Shown here: positions 33,705 through 43,037 of the stretch, piece by piece | How positions within the stretch are numbered: the stretch's first letter is position 1 | Layout of the letters: each line of letters opens with the position of its first letter | The notes under the pieces: generated by a model | The model's database searches: none | The model's input: only the letters and a program-made list of their open reading frames with translations | What the model was told of the DNA's origin: nothing | Made by a program: the position numbers and the translations under genes | NCBI RefSeq assembly: GCF_051603425.1 | Contig: NZ_CP194411.1 | Span: 1,922,001-1,986,000, forward strand | DNA length: 64,000 bases | Direction of reading: 5' to 3' | Source: Selenomonas sputigena_A | GTDB lineage: Bacteria; Bacillota; Negativicutes; Selenomonadales; Selenomonadaceae

Positions 33705-34868
33705 ATGGCAGAAGTCAATCTTGAGGATTTGTTGAAGAAGAAGGCCGTGCAGGCGGAGGAAATGGCGCAGGAACTTATGCCTGTGCAGGAAGCCGAGCAG
33801 ATTGCGCAGGCGGTTGGGCAGCTTACGCCCGAGGAGCGTGCCGAGGTGGAACGAATCAAGGAAAGTCTCGATCTCACGGATTCGGCGGCAATCATCGACT
33901 TCGGCACAGCGGCGCAGAAGGACATTGCGGATTTCTCAGACAGCATTTTGAGCAATGTGCGGGCGAAGGACAGCGGCTATGTCGGCGAACTTCTAAGCGA
34001 ACTCCTGACGAATGTCAAGGGATTTGAGCCGGGAAATACGGACGGCGGTTTTTTGAAAAAGCTGCCGTTCGTCAGCTCGCTTGTCGGCAAGGCGGAGACT
34101 CTGATGCAGGGGTATGAGAGAGTGTCCGTTCAGGTCGAGAAGGTCAAGACGGCGCTGCAGAAGTCGCGTATGCTCATGATGAAGGATGTCGTCATGCTGG
34201 ACGGTCTCTATGCGAAGAACCTTGCGTATTTCAAGTCGCTCGAGCTTTACATCCAGGCAGGCGAGGAGAAGATGCAGGAGATGCGCGAGACGACGCTGCC
34301 AAAGCTGCGCGCCCAGGCGGCCGCGTCGAGCGATCCGATGGCAGCGCAGGTCGTCAGCGATTTCGAGAACGCCGTCGAGAGATTCGAGAAGAAGGTGCAC
34401 GATCTCAAGATCAGCAAGACGATTTCCATTCAGACGGCGCCGCAGATCCGTCTCATACAAAACAATGACAAGGTTCTGATCGACCGTGTGCAGAGTGCGA
34501 TTTTCAACGCGATTCCCCTTTGGAAGAACCAGATGGTCATCGCGCTCGGCCTTGCGAACCAGCGAAAGGTCCTCGAGATGCAGCACTCCGTCAATGAGAT
34601 GACGAACGATCTCCTGAAGAAGAATGCGGAGATGCTCAAGGCCGGCACGATTGCGACAGCGCGGGAAAACGAGCGCAGCATTGTGGACATAGAAACGGTG
34701 CGCAAGGTGAACGATGACCTCGTGACGACGATCGAGGAAACCTTGAGGATACAGCAGGAAGGCCGCGCCAGAAGGCAGGCAGCGGAGCAGGAGCTCGTGC
34801 AGCTTGAGGGAAGGCTCAAGGAGGCGCTGCAGAGTACGATGACGAGGCCGCCGCAGGGCGGAGCGTGA
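33705..34868 (+). CDS. TelA family toxic anion resistance protein
   Basis: A 387-residue cytoplasmic, mostly helical protein of the TelA/KlaA (DUF TelA) family, named for tellurite resistance and also tied to envelope-antimicrobial tolerance. Characteristic text: VDLTDSAAIIDFGTAAQ-like segment near residue 60, FLKKLPFVSSLVGK, MLDGLYAKNLAYFKSLELYIQAGE, and the long conserved IQTAPQIRLIQNNDKVLIDRVQSAI. It forms a two-gene unit with the XpaC-like gene; such pairs are thought to act at the membrane, but the reaction is unknown. Confidence 0.93.
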   Translation: MAEVNLEDLLKKKAVQAEEMAQELMPVQEAEQIAQAVGQLTPEERAEVERIKESLDLTDSAAIIDFGTAAQKDIADFSDSILSNVRAKDSGYVGELLSELLTNVKGFEPGNTDGGFLKKLPFVSSLVGKAETLMQGYERVSVQVEKVKTALQKSRMLMMKDVVMLDGLYAKNLAYFKSLELYIQAGEEKMQEMRETTLPKLRAQAAASSDPMAAQVVSDFENAVERFEKKVHDLKISKTISIQTAPQIRLIQNNDKVLIDRVQSAIFNAIPLWKNQMVIALGLANQRKVLEMQHSVNEMTNDLLKKNAEMLKAGTIATARENERSIVDIETVRKVNDDLVTTIEETLRIQQEGRARRQAAEQELVQLEGRLKEALQSTMTRPPQGGA

Positions 34869-34880
34869 CCGTCGTCGCGG

Positions 34881-34910
34881 TTGACAGCGTTTCCTTTCAT
34901 CTGCTATCAT
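34881..34910 (+). promoter_or_regulatory. Promoter of the pur operon
   Basis: TTGACA (34881-34886), 18-bp spacer, TATCAT (34905-34910) with TGC before it. Predicted start near 34917, leaving a leader of about 47 bases: too short for a purine riboswitch, and none is seen. Confidence 0.75.
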
Positions 34911-34963
34911 AAATATTGACAGAGGAGAAAAGAAAGTTTATCTGGCTAAGGAGATGGATTTTC

Positions 34964-35455
34964 ATGAAAGCAGCTGTTTTTATGGGCAGTGATTCGGATT
35001 GGCCGATCATGAAGCCGGCTGTCGAGCTTTTGAAAGAATTCGGCGTCGAGACGGAAGTCGTCGTGGCTTCGGCGCATCGTACACCGGGAAGAGTGCATGA
35101 ATATGCTGAGAACGCGCGCAGGGACGGCGTGGGCGTCATCATTGCTGCGGCGGGGGCGGCGGCACATCTGGCTGGCGTCATCGCGAGCTACACGACGCTG
35201 CCCGTCATCGGCGTGCCCATTAACGCGACGCCTCTGAACGGCTTGGATGCGCTCTTGAGTACGGTGCAGATGCCGTCGGGGATTCCTGTCGCGACGATGG
35301 CGGTCAACGGTGCGAAGAACGCGGCGATTTTTGCGCTGGAGATTTTCGGCGCGAGCGATGTGGCCGTGGCGAGCCAACTTGAAGAATACCGCGAAAAGCT
35401 GCGCGAAGGCGTGGCCAAAAAAGCGGCGCGCGTGGCGGCTCAGGTCGATCGGTAG
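34964..35455 (+). CDS. purE: N5-carboxyaminoimidazole ribonucleotide mutase
   Basis: PurE, 163 residues, rearranges N5-CAIR to CAIR in purine synthesis. It has the class I features FMGSDSDWPIM, VVASAHRTPGR (active-site His) and IAAAGAAAHLAGV, plus VQMPSGIPVATMAVNG. ATG 34964 is preceded by AAGGAG. A separate PurK should supply N5-CAIR but is not in this window. It leads the operon purE-C-M-N-H-D. Confidence 0.95.
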   Translation: MKAAVFMGSDSDWPIMKPAVELLKEFGVETEVVVASAHRTPGRVHEYAENARRDGVGVIIAAAGAAAHLAGVIASYTTLPVIGVPINATPLNGLDALLSTVQMPSGIPVATMAVNGAKNAAIFALEIFGASDVAVASQLEEYREKLREGVAKKAARVAAQVDR

Positions 35456-35546
35456 GCCGCTCGGGGATCAGGCTGCAGGGACAGCTTTGGGAAAGGGCTG
35501 CATGCAGCCGTGTTTTGCAGGAAAAATAATGGGAGGACATAGTAAG

Positions 35547-36260
35547 ATGGGCAAAAAGGTTCTGTATGAAGGCAAGGCAAAGATCATGTATGAAACGGAC
35601 AATCCCGATGAATTGCTCGTTTATTACAAGGATGACGCGACGGCCGGCAACGGTGCGAAGAAGGGAACAATCGTCGACAAGGGCGTCATGAACAACAAGA
35701 TTACGGCTTTTTTCTTTGACCTCCTGAAGAAGAACGGCATTGACCATCACTGCCTCAGTATGCCGAGCGACCGTGAAATGGTCGTAAAGAAACTCGAGAT
35801 CATCCCGCTTGAGGTTGTCGTGCGCAATATTGCCGCCGGCAGTCTCGCGGAACGCCTGGGGCTTGAGGAAGGCACGAAGATGTCCATCCCCATCGTGGAA
35901 CTTTACTATAAGAGCGATGAGCTTGGCGACCCTATGATCAACCACTTCCATGTCAAGGCCATGAACATGGCGACGGATGAGGAGATTCATGAAATCGAAC
36001 GCCAGGCATTGAAAGTCAATGAGATCATGCGGGATTATCTCAAGACAAAGAAGATCACGCTCGTTGATTTCAAGCTGGAATTCGGCCGTGACAAGAACGG
36101 CGCAGTCGTGCTTGCGGATGAGATTTCGCCGGACAACTGCCGCTTCTGGGACAGCGATACGAATGAGAAGCTCGACAAGGATCGGTTCCGCCGTGACCTT
36201 GGCAATGTGGAGGATGCTTACAAGGAGATTCTGCGCCGCCTGACAGGCGAGGCGAGATAA
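35547..36260 (+). CDS. purC: SAICAR synthase
   Basis: PurC, 237 residues, joins CAIR and aspartate using ATP. Motifs: VLYEGKAKIMYET at the N-terminus, EVVVRNIAAGSLA, LVDFKLEFG and the signature LADEISPDNCRFWD. ATG 35547 follows GGGAGGAC. The 91 bases after purE hold no terminator; a hairpin after purC (36270-36300) may reduce expression of the genes beyond. Confidence 0.96.
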   Translation: MGKKVLYEGKAKIMYETDNPDELLVYYKDDATAGNGAKKGTIVDKGVMNNKITAFFFDLLKKNGIDHHCLSMPSDREMVVKKLEIIPLEVVVRNIAAGSLAERLGLEEGTKMSIPIVELYYKSDELGDPMINHFHVKAMNMATDEEIHEIERQALKVNEIMRDYLKTKKITLVDFKLEFGRDKNGAVVLADEISPDNCRFWDSDTNEKLDKDRFRRDLGNVEDAYKEILRRLTGEAR

Positions 36261-36269
36261 ATCGTCATG

Positions 36270-36310
36270 ACCCGCCGCCATTCTTCGGATGGCGGTGGGT
36301 TTGTGTATTT
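36270..36310 (+). terminator. Internal hairpin between purC and purM (attenuator candidate)
   Basis: 12-bp arms ACCCGCCGCCAT / ATGGCGGTGGGT (270-281, 289-300, one G-U pair), 7-base loop, then TTGTGTATTTTATTT. The T tract is interrupted, suggesting partial termination within the operon. Confidence 0.6.
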
Positions 36311-36353
36311 TATTTGTGCTGTGGCAGTGTTTCATGGATTTTGGAGGGGCAGA

Positions 36354-37406
36354 ATGGAAAAAGAACTGACCTACCGCGATGCCGGCGTCGATATTGATGC
36401 GGGCAATTATTCCGTCAAGCTCATCAAGGACAGTGTACGGGCGACCTATCGTCCCGAGGTTCTCGGCGATCTCGGCGGCTTTGGCGGTCTTTTTGCGCTC
36501 CAGGGCGATAAGTACAAGGAGCCTGTTCTCGTTTCAGGCACGGACGGCGTGGGTACGAAACTCAGAATTGCTTTCATGCTCGACAAGCATGATACCGTCG
36601 GACAGGATGCTGTCGCCATGTGCGTGAACGACATACTCGTGCAGGGAGCGGAGCCGCTTTTCTTTCTCGACTATCTCGCTGTCGGCAAGCTCATACCCGA
36701 GCAGGTCGCCTCGGTTGTCAAGGGTGTGGCGGCGGCCTGCAAGGAGTCGGGCTGTGCACTCATCGGCGGCGAGACGGCGGAAATGGCAGGCTTCTATGCC
36801 GACGGGGAGTACGACATCGCAGGGTTTGCCGTGGGTGTTGTGGAGCGGGCGAAAATCATTACGAGCGAACGCGTTAAAGAGGGGGATGTGCTCCTCGGCC
36901 TGCCGTCCTCGGGCGTCCATTCGAACGGCTTTTCCCTCGTGCGCAAGATCTGCTTTGAGCGCAGGGGCTTCACGGGCGGGGAAAATTTCCCTGAGCTCGG
37001 GAAGACGCTCGGCGAGGAACTTTTGACGCCGACGCGCCTCTATCCTCGCGTGTGCTTGCCGCTGATTCAAGCCTTTGACATTCACGGCATGGTGCATATC
37101 ACAGGCGGCGGTTTTTACGAAAACATTCCGCGTGCTCTGCCCGAGCATCTCGCTGCGGAGGTTGGCGCTGCGGCTTGGCCTATGCCGCCGATTTTCCGCC
37201 TCCTGCAGGAATGGGGCAATGTGGCATGGCCGGAGATGTACCGCACGTTCAATATGGGCATTGGCATGGTCATCATTGCGGCTCCCGACGAAGCGGAAAA
37301 GATGCGTGCATATTTGCGGGGAAAGGGCGAGATGTTTTACGATATCGGCCGCGTTGTAAAAGGCGCACATGATGTAACGATCAAAGGCGGCGTTTTCAAT
37401 GAGTAA
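36354..37406 (+). CDS. purM: Phosphoribosylformylglycinamidine cyclo-ligase (AIR synthase)
   Basis: PurM, 350 residues, closes the imidazole ring of FGAM to AIR with ATP. Motifs: LTYRDAGVDIDAGN at the start, SGTDGVGTKL, VAMCVNDILVQGAEPLFFLDY, IGGETAEMAGFY and HITGGGFYENIPR. ATG 36354 follows GGAGGGG; an upstream in-frame ATG at 36267 lies inside the hairpin and is not used. The stop overlaps purN by 8 bases. Confidence 0.96.
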   Translation: MEKELTYRDAGVDIDAGNYSVKLIKDSVRATYRPEVLGDLGGFGGLFALQGDKYKEPVLVSGTDGVGTKLRIAFMLDKHDTVGQDAVAMCVNDILVQGAEPLFFLDYLAVGKLIPEQVASVVKGVAAACKESGCALIGGETAEMAGFYADGEYDIAGFAVGVVERAKIITSERVKEGDVLLGLPSSGVHSNGFSLVRKICFERRGFTGGENFPELGKTLGEELLTPTRLYPRVCLPLIQAFDIHGMVHITGGGFYENIPRALPEHLAAEVGAAAWPMPPIFRLLQEWGNVAWPEMYRTFNMGIGMVIIAAPDEAEKMRAYLRGKGEMFYDIGRVVKGAHDVTIKGGVFNE

Positions 37407-38007
37407 GGAAGTGCTCGGCATCCTCTGTTCGGGACGGGGCACGAATCTTGCGTCCATCATAGCGGCGCAGAAGAAGGGTGAGATTCGCGCACGTGTAGCC
37501 GTCGTCCTGACGGACAAGCCTGAGGCAAAGGCGTTGGAGCGCGCGGCAAAGGCGGGGATTGCACATCTCTGTATCGACAGAAAGGCGTGCGCCTCGCGTG
37601 AAGAATTTGAGAAAAAGCTTGTCGCAGCGCTGGAAGAAGCAGGCGTGACGCTCGTGGTGCTCGCGGGGTTCATGCGTATTCTGAGCCCGTATTTCGTGCG
37701 AAAGTTTCAAGGGCGCATTTTGAACATCCATCCGTCGCTCCTGCCGTCCTTCGGCGGGGCGCATGCCCATCGTGACGTGCTCGCTTACGGCGTGAAAGTT
37801 TCGGGCTGCACGATTCACTTTGTCGATGAGGGCATGGACTCGGGACCGATCATCCTGCAGGCGGCGGTGCCTGTCCTCGACGATGATACGGAAGATACGC
37901 TCGCCGCGCGCGTGTTGGAGCAGGAACACCTTCTCTATCCGCGTGCTATCGCGCTCTATGTCGACGGGCGGCTCAAGGTGGAAGGCCGGCATGTGACGAT
38001 TGTGTAA
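37399..38007 (+). CDS. purN: Phosphoribosylglycinamide formyltransferase
   Basis: PurN, 202 residues, formylates GAR using 10-formyl-THF. Motifs: LCSGRGTNLASII, the catalytic Asn/His in ILNIHPSLLPSFGGAHA, and the catalytic Asp in HFVDEGMDSGPIILQ. It overlaps purM by 8 bases, showing coupling. It is slightly basic at the end but of normal family length. Confidence 0.96.
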   Translation: MSKEVLGILCSGRGTNLASIIAAQKKGEIRARVAVVLTDKPEAKALERAAKAGIAHLCIDRKACASREEFEKKLVAALEEAGVTLVVLAGFMRILSPYFVRKFQGRILNIHPSLLPSFGGAHAHRDVLAYGVKVSGCTIHFVDEGMDSGPIILQAAVPVLDDDTEDTLAARVLEQEHLLYPRAIALYVDGRLKVEGRHVTIV

Positions 38008-38058
38008 GAAGCGGGACGAAGTACGTCCTTTGGATGAATAGAAAGGTGGAGATTGGCA

Positions 38059-38652
38059 ATGAAAATCAAGCGTGCTCTCATCAGTGTATCGGATAAGACG
38101 GGCGTCGTCGAGTTCGCGCGCAAGCTGCATGATGCCGGCGTCGAGATTGTTTCGACGGGCGGCACGATGAAGGCGATTCGCGACGCCGGCATCCCGGTGC
38201 TCTATGTCAGCGACGTCACGGGTTTCCCCGAGATCATGGATGGACGGGTCAAGACGCTCAATCCCTACATCCATGGGGGGATTCTCGCCGTGCGCGACGA
38301 TCCCAAGCACGCACAGCAGATGAAGGAGCATAAGATTACGCCAATCGATCTCGTCGTCGTCAATCTCTATCCGTTTGATGAAACGATTGCAAAGCCGAAT
38401 GTGACGCTTGCCGAGGCGATTGAGAACATCGACATCGGCGGTCCGGCCATGATTCGTGCGGCGGCGAAAAACTTCAAGTTCGTGGCTGTTGTGACGAATC
38501 CGGCGCATTATGACGAGGTGGCCGACATGATAAAGAAGGACGGCTGCGTGCGCGGCATGAAACGCATGGAACTCGCACGCGAGGCATTTCGCCACACGTC
38601 GGTTTACGACGAGCATATCGCCGCGTATCTTTCGGAACAGATTGAGAAATAG
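38059..38652 (+). CDS. purH: IMP cyclohydrolase, PurH N-terminal domain only
   Basis: 197 residues matching only the IMP cyclohydrolase (MGS-like) half of PurH, which closes FAICAR to IMP. Seen: ALISVSDKTGVVEFARKLHDAGVEIVSTGGT, RVKTLNPYIHGGILA and NIDIGGPAMIRAAAKNF. The AICAR transformylase half (about 310 residues) is absent: the stop is in the normal frame and purD follows ten bases later, with no remnant between. So this is a stand-alone cyclohydrolase, as in some clostridial and Negativicutes lineages, and the transformylase must be encoded elsewhere. ATG 38059 has AGGTGG upstream. Confidence 0.93.
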   Translation: MKIKRALISVSDKTGVVEFARKLHDAGVEIVSTGGTMKAIRDAGIPVLYVSDVTGFPEIMDGRVKTLNPYIHGGILAVRDDPKHAQQMKEHKITPIDLVVVNLYPFDETIAKPNVTLAEAIENIDIGGPAMIRAAAKNFKFVAVVTNPAHYDEVADMIKKDGCVRGMKRMELAREAFRHTSVYDEHIAAYLSEQIEK

Positions 38653-38662
38653 GAGCATGGGG

Positions 38663-39940
38663 ATGAATATTCTAGTCATCGGCAGCGGCGGGAGAGAGCA
38701 TGCGCTTGCCTGGAAACTGCAGCAGAGCCCGCAGGCGGGGAAGCTTTATGCCTTGCCGGGAAATCCGGGCATGGCGGAAATTGCCGAATGTGTGCCGGAT
38801 ATTGCTGCTTCGGATCATGGGGCTGTCGTTGCTTTCGCCAAGGAGAAAGGCGTCGGGCTTGTTGTCGTCGGCCCTGAGGCGCCGCTCGCGGACGGGCTTG
38901 TCGATGCGCTTGCAGACGCGGGAATCAAGGCGTTTGGCCCGTCGCGCCTTGCAGCGGAGATCGAGGGCTCGAAGGCCTTTTCCAAGGACTTGATGAAGAA
39001 GTACGACATTCCAACGGCGAAGTACGGGGTTTTCTCCGATGCGGCCTCGGCACGTGCCTATGTCAGGGCGGAAGGAGCGCCGATCGTCGTCAAGGCGGAC
39101 GGTCTCGCGGCGGGCAAGGGCGTCATCGTCACCATGACCGAAGAGGAAGCGCTTGCCGCGATCGATGAGATCATGGAGGACAAGGCTTTCGGACAGGCGG
39201 GCAGCCGCGTCGTCATAGAGGAATTTATGGCAGGCGAGGAGGTTTCCATCCTCGCGTTCACCGATGGCAGGACGATCCGGGCGATGGTTCCTTCGCAGGA
39301 TCACAAGCGCGCCTACGACGGCGATGAGGGGCCGAATACCGGCGGCATGGGGGCGTATGCGCCCGCGCCTGTCGCACCGCCTGCGCTCGTCGAGGAGGTG
39401 CAGCGGACGATACTGGAGCCGACAATCCGGGCGATGGAGAAAGAGGGGCGCCTCTACAAAGGCTGCCTCTATGCCGGTCTCATGGTGACGCCTGCAGGGG
39501 TGAAGGTCGTCGAGTTCAACTGCCGTTTCGGCGATCCTGAGACGGAGGTCGTGCTGCCGCTGCTTCGCGGCGATCTCGTCGAAATCATGCTGGCATGCGT
39601 CGATGGAACGCTTGACGGAGTCGAGATTCCTTGGAGCAAGGGTGCGGCTGTCACTGTTGTTCTGGCGGCGGGCGGCTATCCTAAGGCTTACGCGAAGGGC
39701 GCCCCTATCGAGGGTCTGGACGAGGCGGCGAAAGAGGGCTGCCTCGTATTCCATGCGGGTACGGCGGAAAAAGACGGTGCTGTTGTTTCCGCTGGAGGAC
39801 GCGTTCTCAACGTCGTTGCGGAAGCGCCGGACATTCGGTCAGCCATCGAGAAGGCTTACCGCGGCGTAGGCTGCATCCATTTCAAGGATGCGTTCTGCCG
39901 CAGGGATATCGGGCATAGGGCTCTGGAAAGGATGAAATAA
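38663..39940 (+). CDS. purD: Phosphoribosylamine-glycine ligase
   Basis: PurD, 425 residues, an ATP-grasp ligase making GAR. Motifs: ILVIGSGGREHALAWKL, VVGPEAPLADGLVDAL, GPSRLAAEIEGSKAFSKDLM, the grasp loop VVKADGLAAGKGVIV, and metal-binding EFNCRFGDPETEVVLP. ATG 38663 with AGGAG seven bases upstream gives the normal N-terminus. Last gene of the pur operon; the protease gene begins six bases after its stop. Confidence 0.96.
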   Translation: MNILVIGSGGREHALAWKLQQSPQAGKLYALPGNPGMAEIAECVPDIAASDHGAVVAFAKEKGVGLVVVGPEAPLADGLVDALADAGIKAFGPSRLAAEIEGSKAFSKDLMKKYDIPTAKYGVFSDAASARAYVRAEGAPIVVKADGLAAGKGVIVTMTEEEALAAIDEIMEDKAFGQAGSRVVIEEFMAGEEVSILAFTDGRTIRAMVPSQDHKRAYDGDEGPNTGGMGAYAPAPVAPPALVEEVQRTILEPTIRAMEKEGRLYKGCLYAGLMVTPAGVKVVEFNCRFGDPETEVVLPLLRGDLVEIMLACVDGTLDGVEIPWSKGAAVTVVLAAGGYPKAYAKGAPIEGLDEAAKEGCLVFHAGTAEKDGAVVSAGGRVLNVVAEAPDIRSAIEKAYRGVGCIHFKDAFCRRDIGHRALERMK

Positions 39941-39946
39941 ATCTAT

Positions 39947-42889
39947 ATGAAGTTGAACCTGAAGGAAAACGAGATCCTCCATGGCTTCCGCCTGCTCAAG
40001 CAGCAGGCGGTGCCTGAGATCGATGCGAAAGCCTATGAGTTCGTGCACGAAAAAAGCGGCGCACGGCTTTTCTTTTTGGAAAATGACGACGACAACAAGG
40101 TCTTTTCCATCACGTTCCGCACACCGCCTGCCGACGACACGGGCGTGGCGCATATCGTTGAACATTCCGTGCTCTGCGGTTCCAGGAAATACCCGCTCAA
40201 GGAACCGTTCGTCGAGTTGGTCAAGGGTTCTTTGAACACGTTCCTCAATGCCATGACGTTTCCGGATAAGACGATGTATCCCGTGGCGAGCCGCAACGAC
40301 AAGGATTTCCAGAATCTCATGGATGTCTATCTGGACGCTGTCTTTTATCCGGCAATGCGCGAGACGCCGGAAATCTTCCAGCAGGAGGGCTGGCACTACG
40401 AGATCGAGAGCCCCGAAAAGCCGCTCGTTTACAGCGGCGTCGTCTACAACGAGATGAAGGGGGCGCTGTCCGCGCCGGACGATGTGCTTGAGAACAAGAT
40501 CATGGCCGCGCTCTATCCCGATACGACATACGGCTTTGAGTCGGGCGGCAATCCTGAGGCGATTCCGACGTTGACGCAGGAAGATTTCGTCGCCTTCCAC
40601 AGCCGTTACTATCACCCCTCAAACAGCTATATTTATCTTTACGGTGCGATGGATCTCGCGGAAAAACTCGCCTATCTCGATGCGGAATATCTTTCGGCGT
40701 TTGAACGCATCGAACCGAATTCCGCCATCGAAAGGCAGAACCCCCTGGCAGGAATGGCGAAAATCGAAGAAGCGTATTCCATAGGCGCGGGGGAGAGCGC
40801 CGAGGAAAAGACGCTGCTCGCCCTGAGCTGGCTTATGGGAGAGGCCGTTGCAGCCGAAGAGCTTTTGGCGCTGTCCGTCTTGCAGCACGCGCTTTTGCAG
40901 ACGGAGGCGGCTCCTTTGAAGAAGGCGCTGATGGATGCAAAAATCGGCAAGGATGTGGGCGCTTCCTTCGAGGATGCCGTACTGCAGCCTTATATGAGCA
41001 TCGTCGTCAACGGTTCCGAGCCTGAGCGCGCCGAGACGCTGCTTGCGGTGACAGAGGATACGCTGCGCCGTCTTGTGGAGGAAGGCATTGACAAAACCTT
41101 GCTCGAAGCCTCGATCAACCTGATTGAATTCAAGATGCGCGAGGCGGATTTCGGCACATACCCCAAAGGGCTTGTCTATAATATCAAGATTATGAACAGC
41201 TGGCTTTATGATGAAGATCCTGCGCTGTACCTTTATTATGAGAATCTCTTCAAAAAGATGCGCGAGGGGCTTGAAAGCCGCTATTTTGAGGAAACGCTTG
41301 AAAAGCGCCTGCTCGACAACACGCATCGCGCACTCGTGATCCTGAAGCCGAGCAAGACGCTGGCAGGGGAGCGGGACAAGGCGCTTGCCGAGGAGCTGGC
41401 GGCGAAAAAAGAGCGGCTCAGCCCTGAGGAAATCGAGCGCATCATTGCGCTGAACAAACGCCTCAAGGAGCGTCAGGAAAGCCCCGAGACGCCTGAGGCA
41501 TTGGCGAAGATTCCGCTTCTTTCGCTTTCGGACATCCGTACGGAAGCGGAGAGGATTCCTCTTGAGGAACGCAGCCTTGCAGGCTGCAAGGTGCTCTTCA
41601 GCGATATTTTCACGAACAAGATTGCCTATCTCAATCTCTATTTTGATACGCAGTGCGTGCCGCAGGAAAAGATTCCGCAGCTCTTCCTGCTCTCCGAGCT
41701 CATGGGCGCCATGGACACGAAGAGCCATACATACGCTGAAATTGCGAATCGCATGAATCTCCATACGGGCGGCATTTCCTATGAGGCGTTTGCTGCGGCG
41801 AGAAAAGGGGAGCCGGATTCCAGTATGCCCCTTTTTCGGATTCGTGCCCGGGCGTTTCAAAGAAATCTTCCTGAACTTTTCTCTCTGTTGGGAGAAATTC
41901 TGACGGAGACGAGATTTGACGACAAGAAACGACTGGAGGAACTGTGCGGCCAATGCCGTGCCGTCATGGAGATGCGTGTCATGAGCGCATCGCAGCAAGC
42001 CATGGCCGTACGCCTTGCTTCGTATCTTTCGCCGGCCGGCGCTTACAATGAACAGGCGGGGCTGTCCTTCCACCGTTTTATCGTCGATATCACCGATCAC
42101 TTCGAGGAACGCTTCGCTTCGCTTTCCGCGACGCTGGCGGAGCTTTTGCCGCTTGTTTTCCGCAAGGATGGCCTGACTTTCGGTTTGACGCTCCACGCGA
42201 AGGCTTATGCTCTCTTTGAAGGAGAGGTTGAGGCATTTTGCCGTCGCCTGCCGCAGGAAAGCGCCGTACCCCGGACGTATCATTGGAAAGTCGAGGCGAA
42301 GAACGAGGGGCTTCTTTCCTCGAGCCGCGTGCAGTATGTGGGAAAGGCTGCAAATTTCCTGCGTCTCGGCTTTTCCTATACGGGTTCCTTGAGCGTTCTC
42401 GAGACAATTTTGCGCTATGATTACTTCTGGACGAAGATCCGTGTGCAGGGCGGTGCTTACGGCGCTTTTACGCAGTTCAGCCGCATCGGCTTCATGCTCT
42501 TCGGTTCGTACCGCGATCCGAATCTGGTCGAAACACTGGATATTTTCGATCATACGGCGGATTATCTGCGCGATTTTGACGTTTCGGACCGCGAGATGGT
42601 AAAATTCATCATCGGCACAATCAGCAGCCTCGATACGCCGCGCACCCCGCAGCTCAAGGGGCTGGGGGCGCAGGACAATTTCCTGCGCGGCATTACGCAT
42701 GAGGATCGCCAGAGGACACGTGATGAGATCCTGGCGACGCGGCAGCAGGGAATCCGCGACCTTGCGCCCATGATTGAGGCCTGCATGAAGCAAAACATCC
42801 TCTGCGTTTTCGGCAATGAGGACAAGCTCAAGGAAAATGCTGCGCTTTTTGGCAGCCTTGTCCATGCCTTGGGCGGCTCGAACGATTGA
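39947..42889 (+). CDS. M16C insulinase-family metalloprotease (PreP-like)
   Basis: A 980-residue zinc protease of the M16C group, related to mitochondrial/plastid presequence protease and falcilysin, which degrade unfolded peptides in an enclosed chamber. The inverted zinc motif HIVEH lies at residues 69-73 in ADDTGVAHIVEHSVLCGS, with the downstream Glu in VVYNEMKGALS. A second, inactive M16-like half follows a helical linker and ends with an RVQGGAYGAF region. No signal peptide, so probably cytoplasmic. It starts six bases after purD; linkage to purine synthesis is probably only transcriptional. Confidence 0.93.
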   Translation: MKLNLKENEILHGFRLLKQQAVPEIDAKAYEFVHEKSGARLFFLENDDDNKVFSITFRTPPADDTGVAHIVEHSVLCGSRKYPLKEPFVELVKGSLNTFLNAMTFPDKTMYPVASRNDKDFQNLMDVYLDAVFYPAMRETPEIFQQEGWHYEIESPEKPLVYSGVVYNEMKGALSAPDDVLENKIMAALYPDTTYGFESGGNPEAIPTLTQEDFVAFHSRYYHPSNSYIYLYGAMDLAEKLAYLDAEYLSAFERIEPNSAIERQNPLAGMAKIEEAYSIGAGESAEEKTLLALSWLMGEAVAAEELLALSVLQHALLQTEAAPLKKALMDAKIGKDVGASFEDAVLQPYMSIVVNGSEPERAETLLAVTEDTLRRLVEEGIDKTLLEASINLIEFKMREADFGTYPKGLVYNIKIMNSWLYDEDPALYLYYENLFKKMREGLESRYFEETLEKRLLDNTHRALVILKPSKTLAGERDKALAEELAAKKERLSPEEIERIIALNKRLKERQESPETPEALAKIPLLSLSDIRTEAERIPLEERSLAGCKVLFSDIFTNKIAYLNLYFDTQCVPQEKIPQLFLLSELMGAMDTKSHTYAEIANRMNLHTGGISYEAFAAARKGEPDSSMPLFRIRARAFQRNLPELFSLLGEILTETRFDDKKRLEELCGQCRAVMEMRVMSASQQAMAVRLASYLSPAGAYNEQAGLSFHRFIVDITDHFEERFASLSATLAELLPLVFRKDGLTFGLTLHAKAYALFEGEVEAFCRRLPQESAVPRTYHWKVEAKNEGLLSSSRVQYVGKAANFLRLGFSYTGSLSVLETILRYDYFWTKIRVQGGAYGAFTQFSRIGFMLFGSYRDPNLVETLDIFDHTADYLRDFDVSDREMVKFIIGTISSLDTPRTPQLKGLGAQDNFLRGITHEDRQRTRDEILATRQQGIRDLAPMIEACMKQNILCVFGNEDKLKENAALFGSLVHALGGSND

Positions 42890-43037
42890 CTTTATCCCCT
42901 TGTCATGCAATAATGGAGAGAAACGTTGAATGCGGCGTTGTTTTCTGTGCGGCGATTTTCGTTTGTGCGGGCGCCGCAGGAAAGGGAGCTCCGGTTCAGC
43001 GCTTCCCTAAAGGAAAATCACCAAGGAGGATGCAGGA

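Noticed and set aside
34869..34963. Purine riboswitch before purE
   Set aside because: The leader is only about 47 bases and lacks the conserved three-way junction sequences.
42890..43037. Lysine riboswitch before dapA
   Set aside because: 148 bases with no recognisable lysine-element motifs; too short for the usual element plus expression platform.
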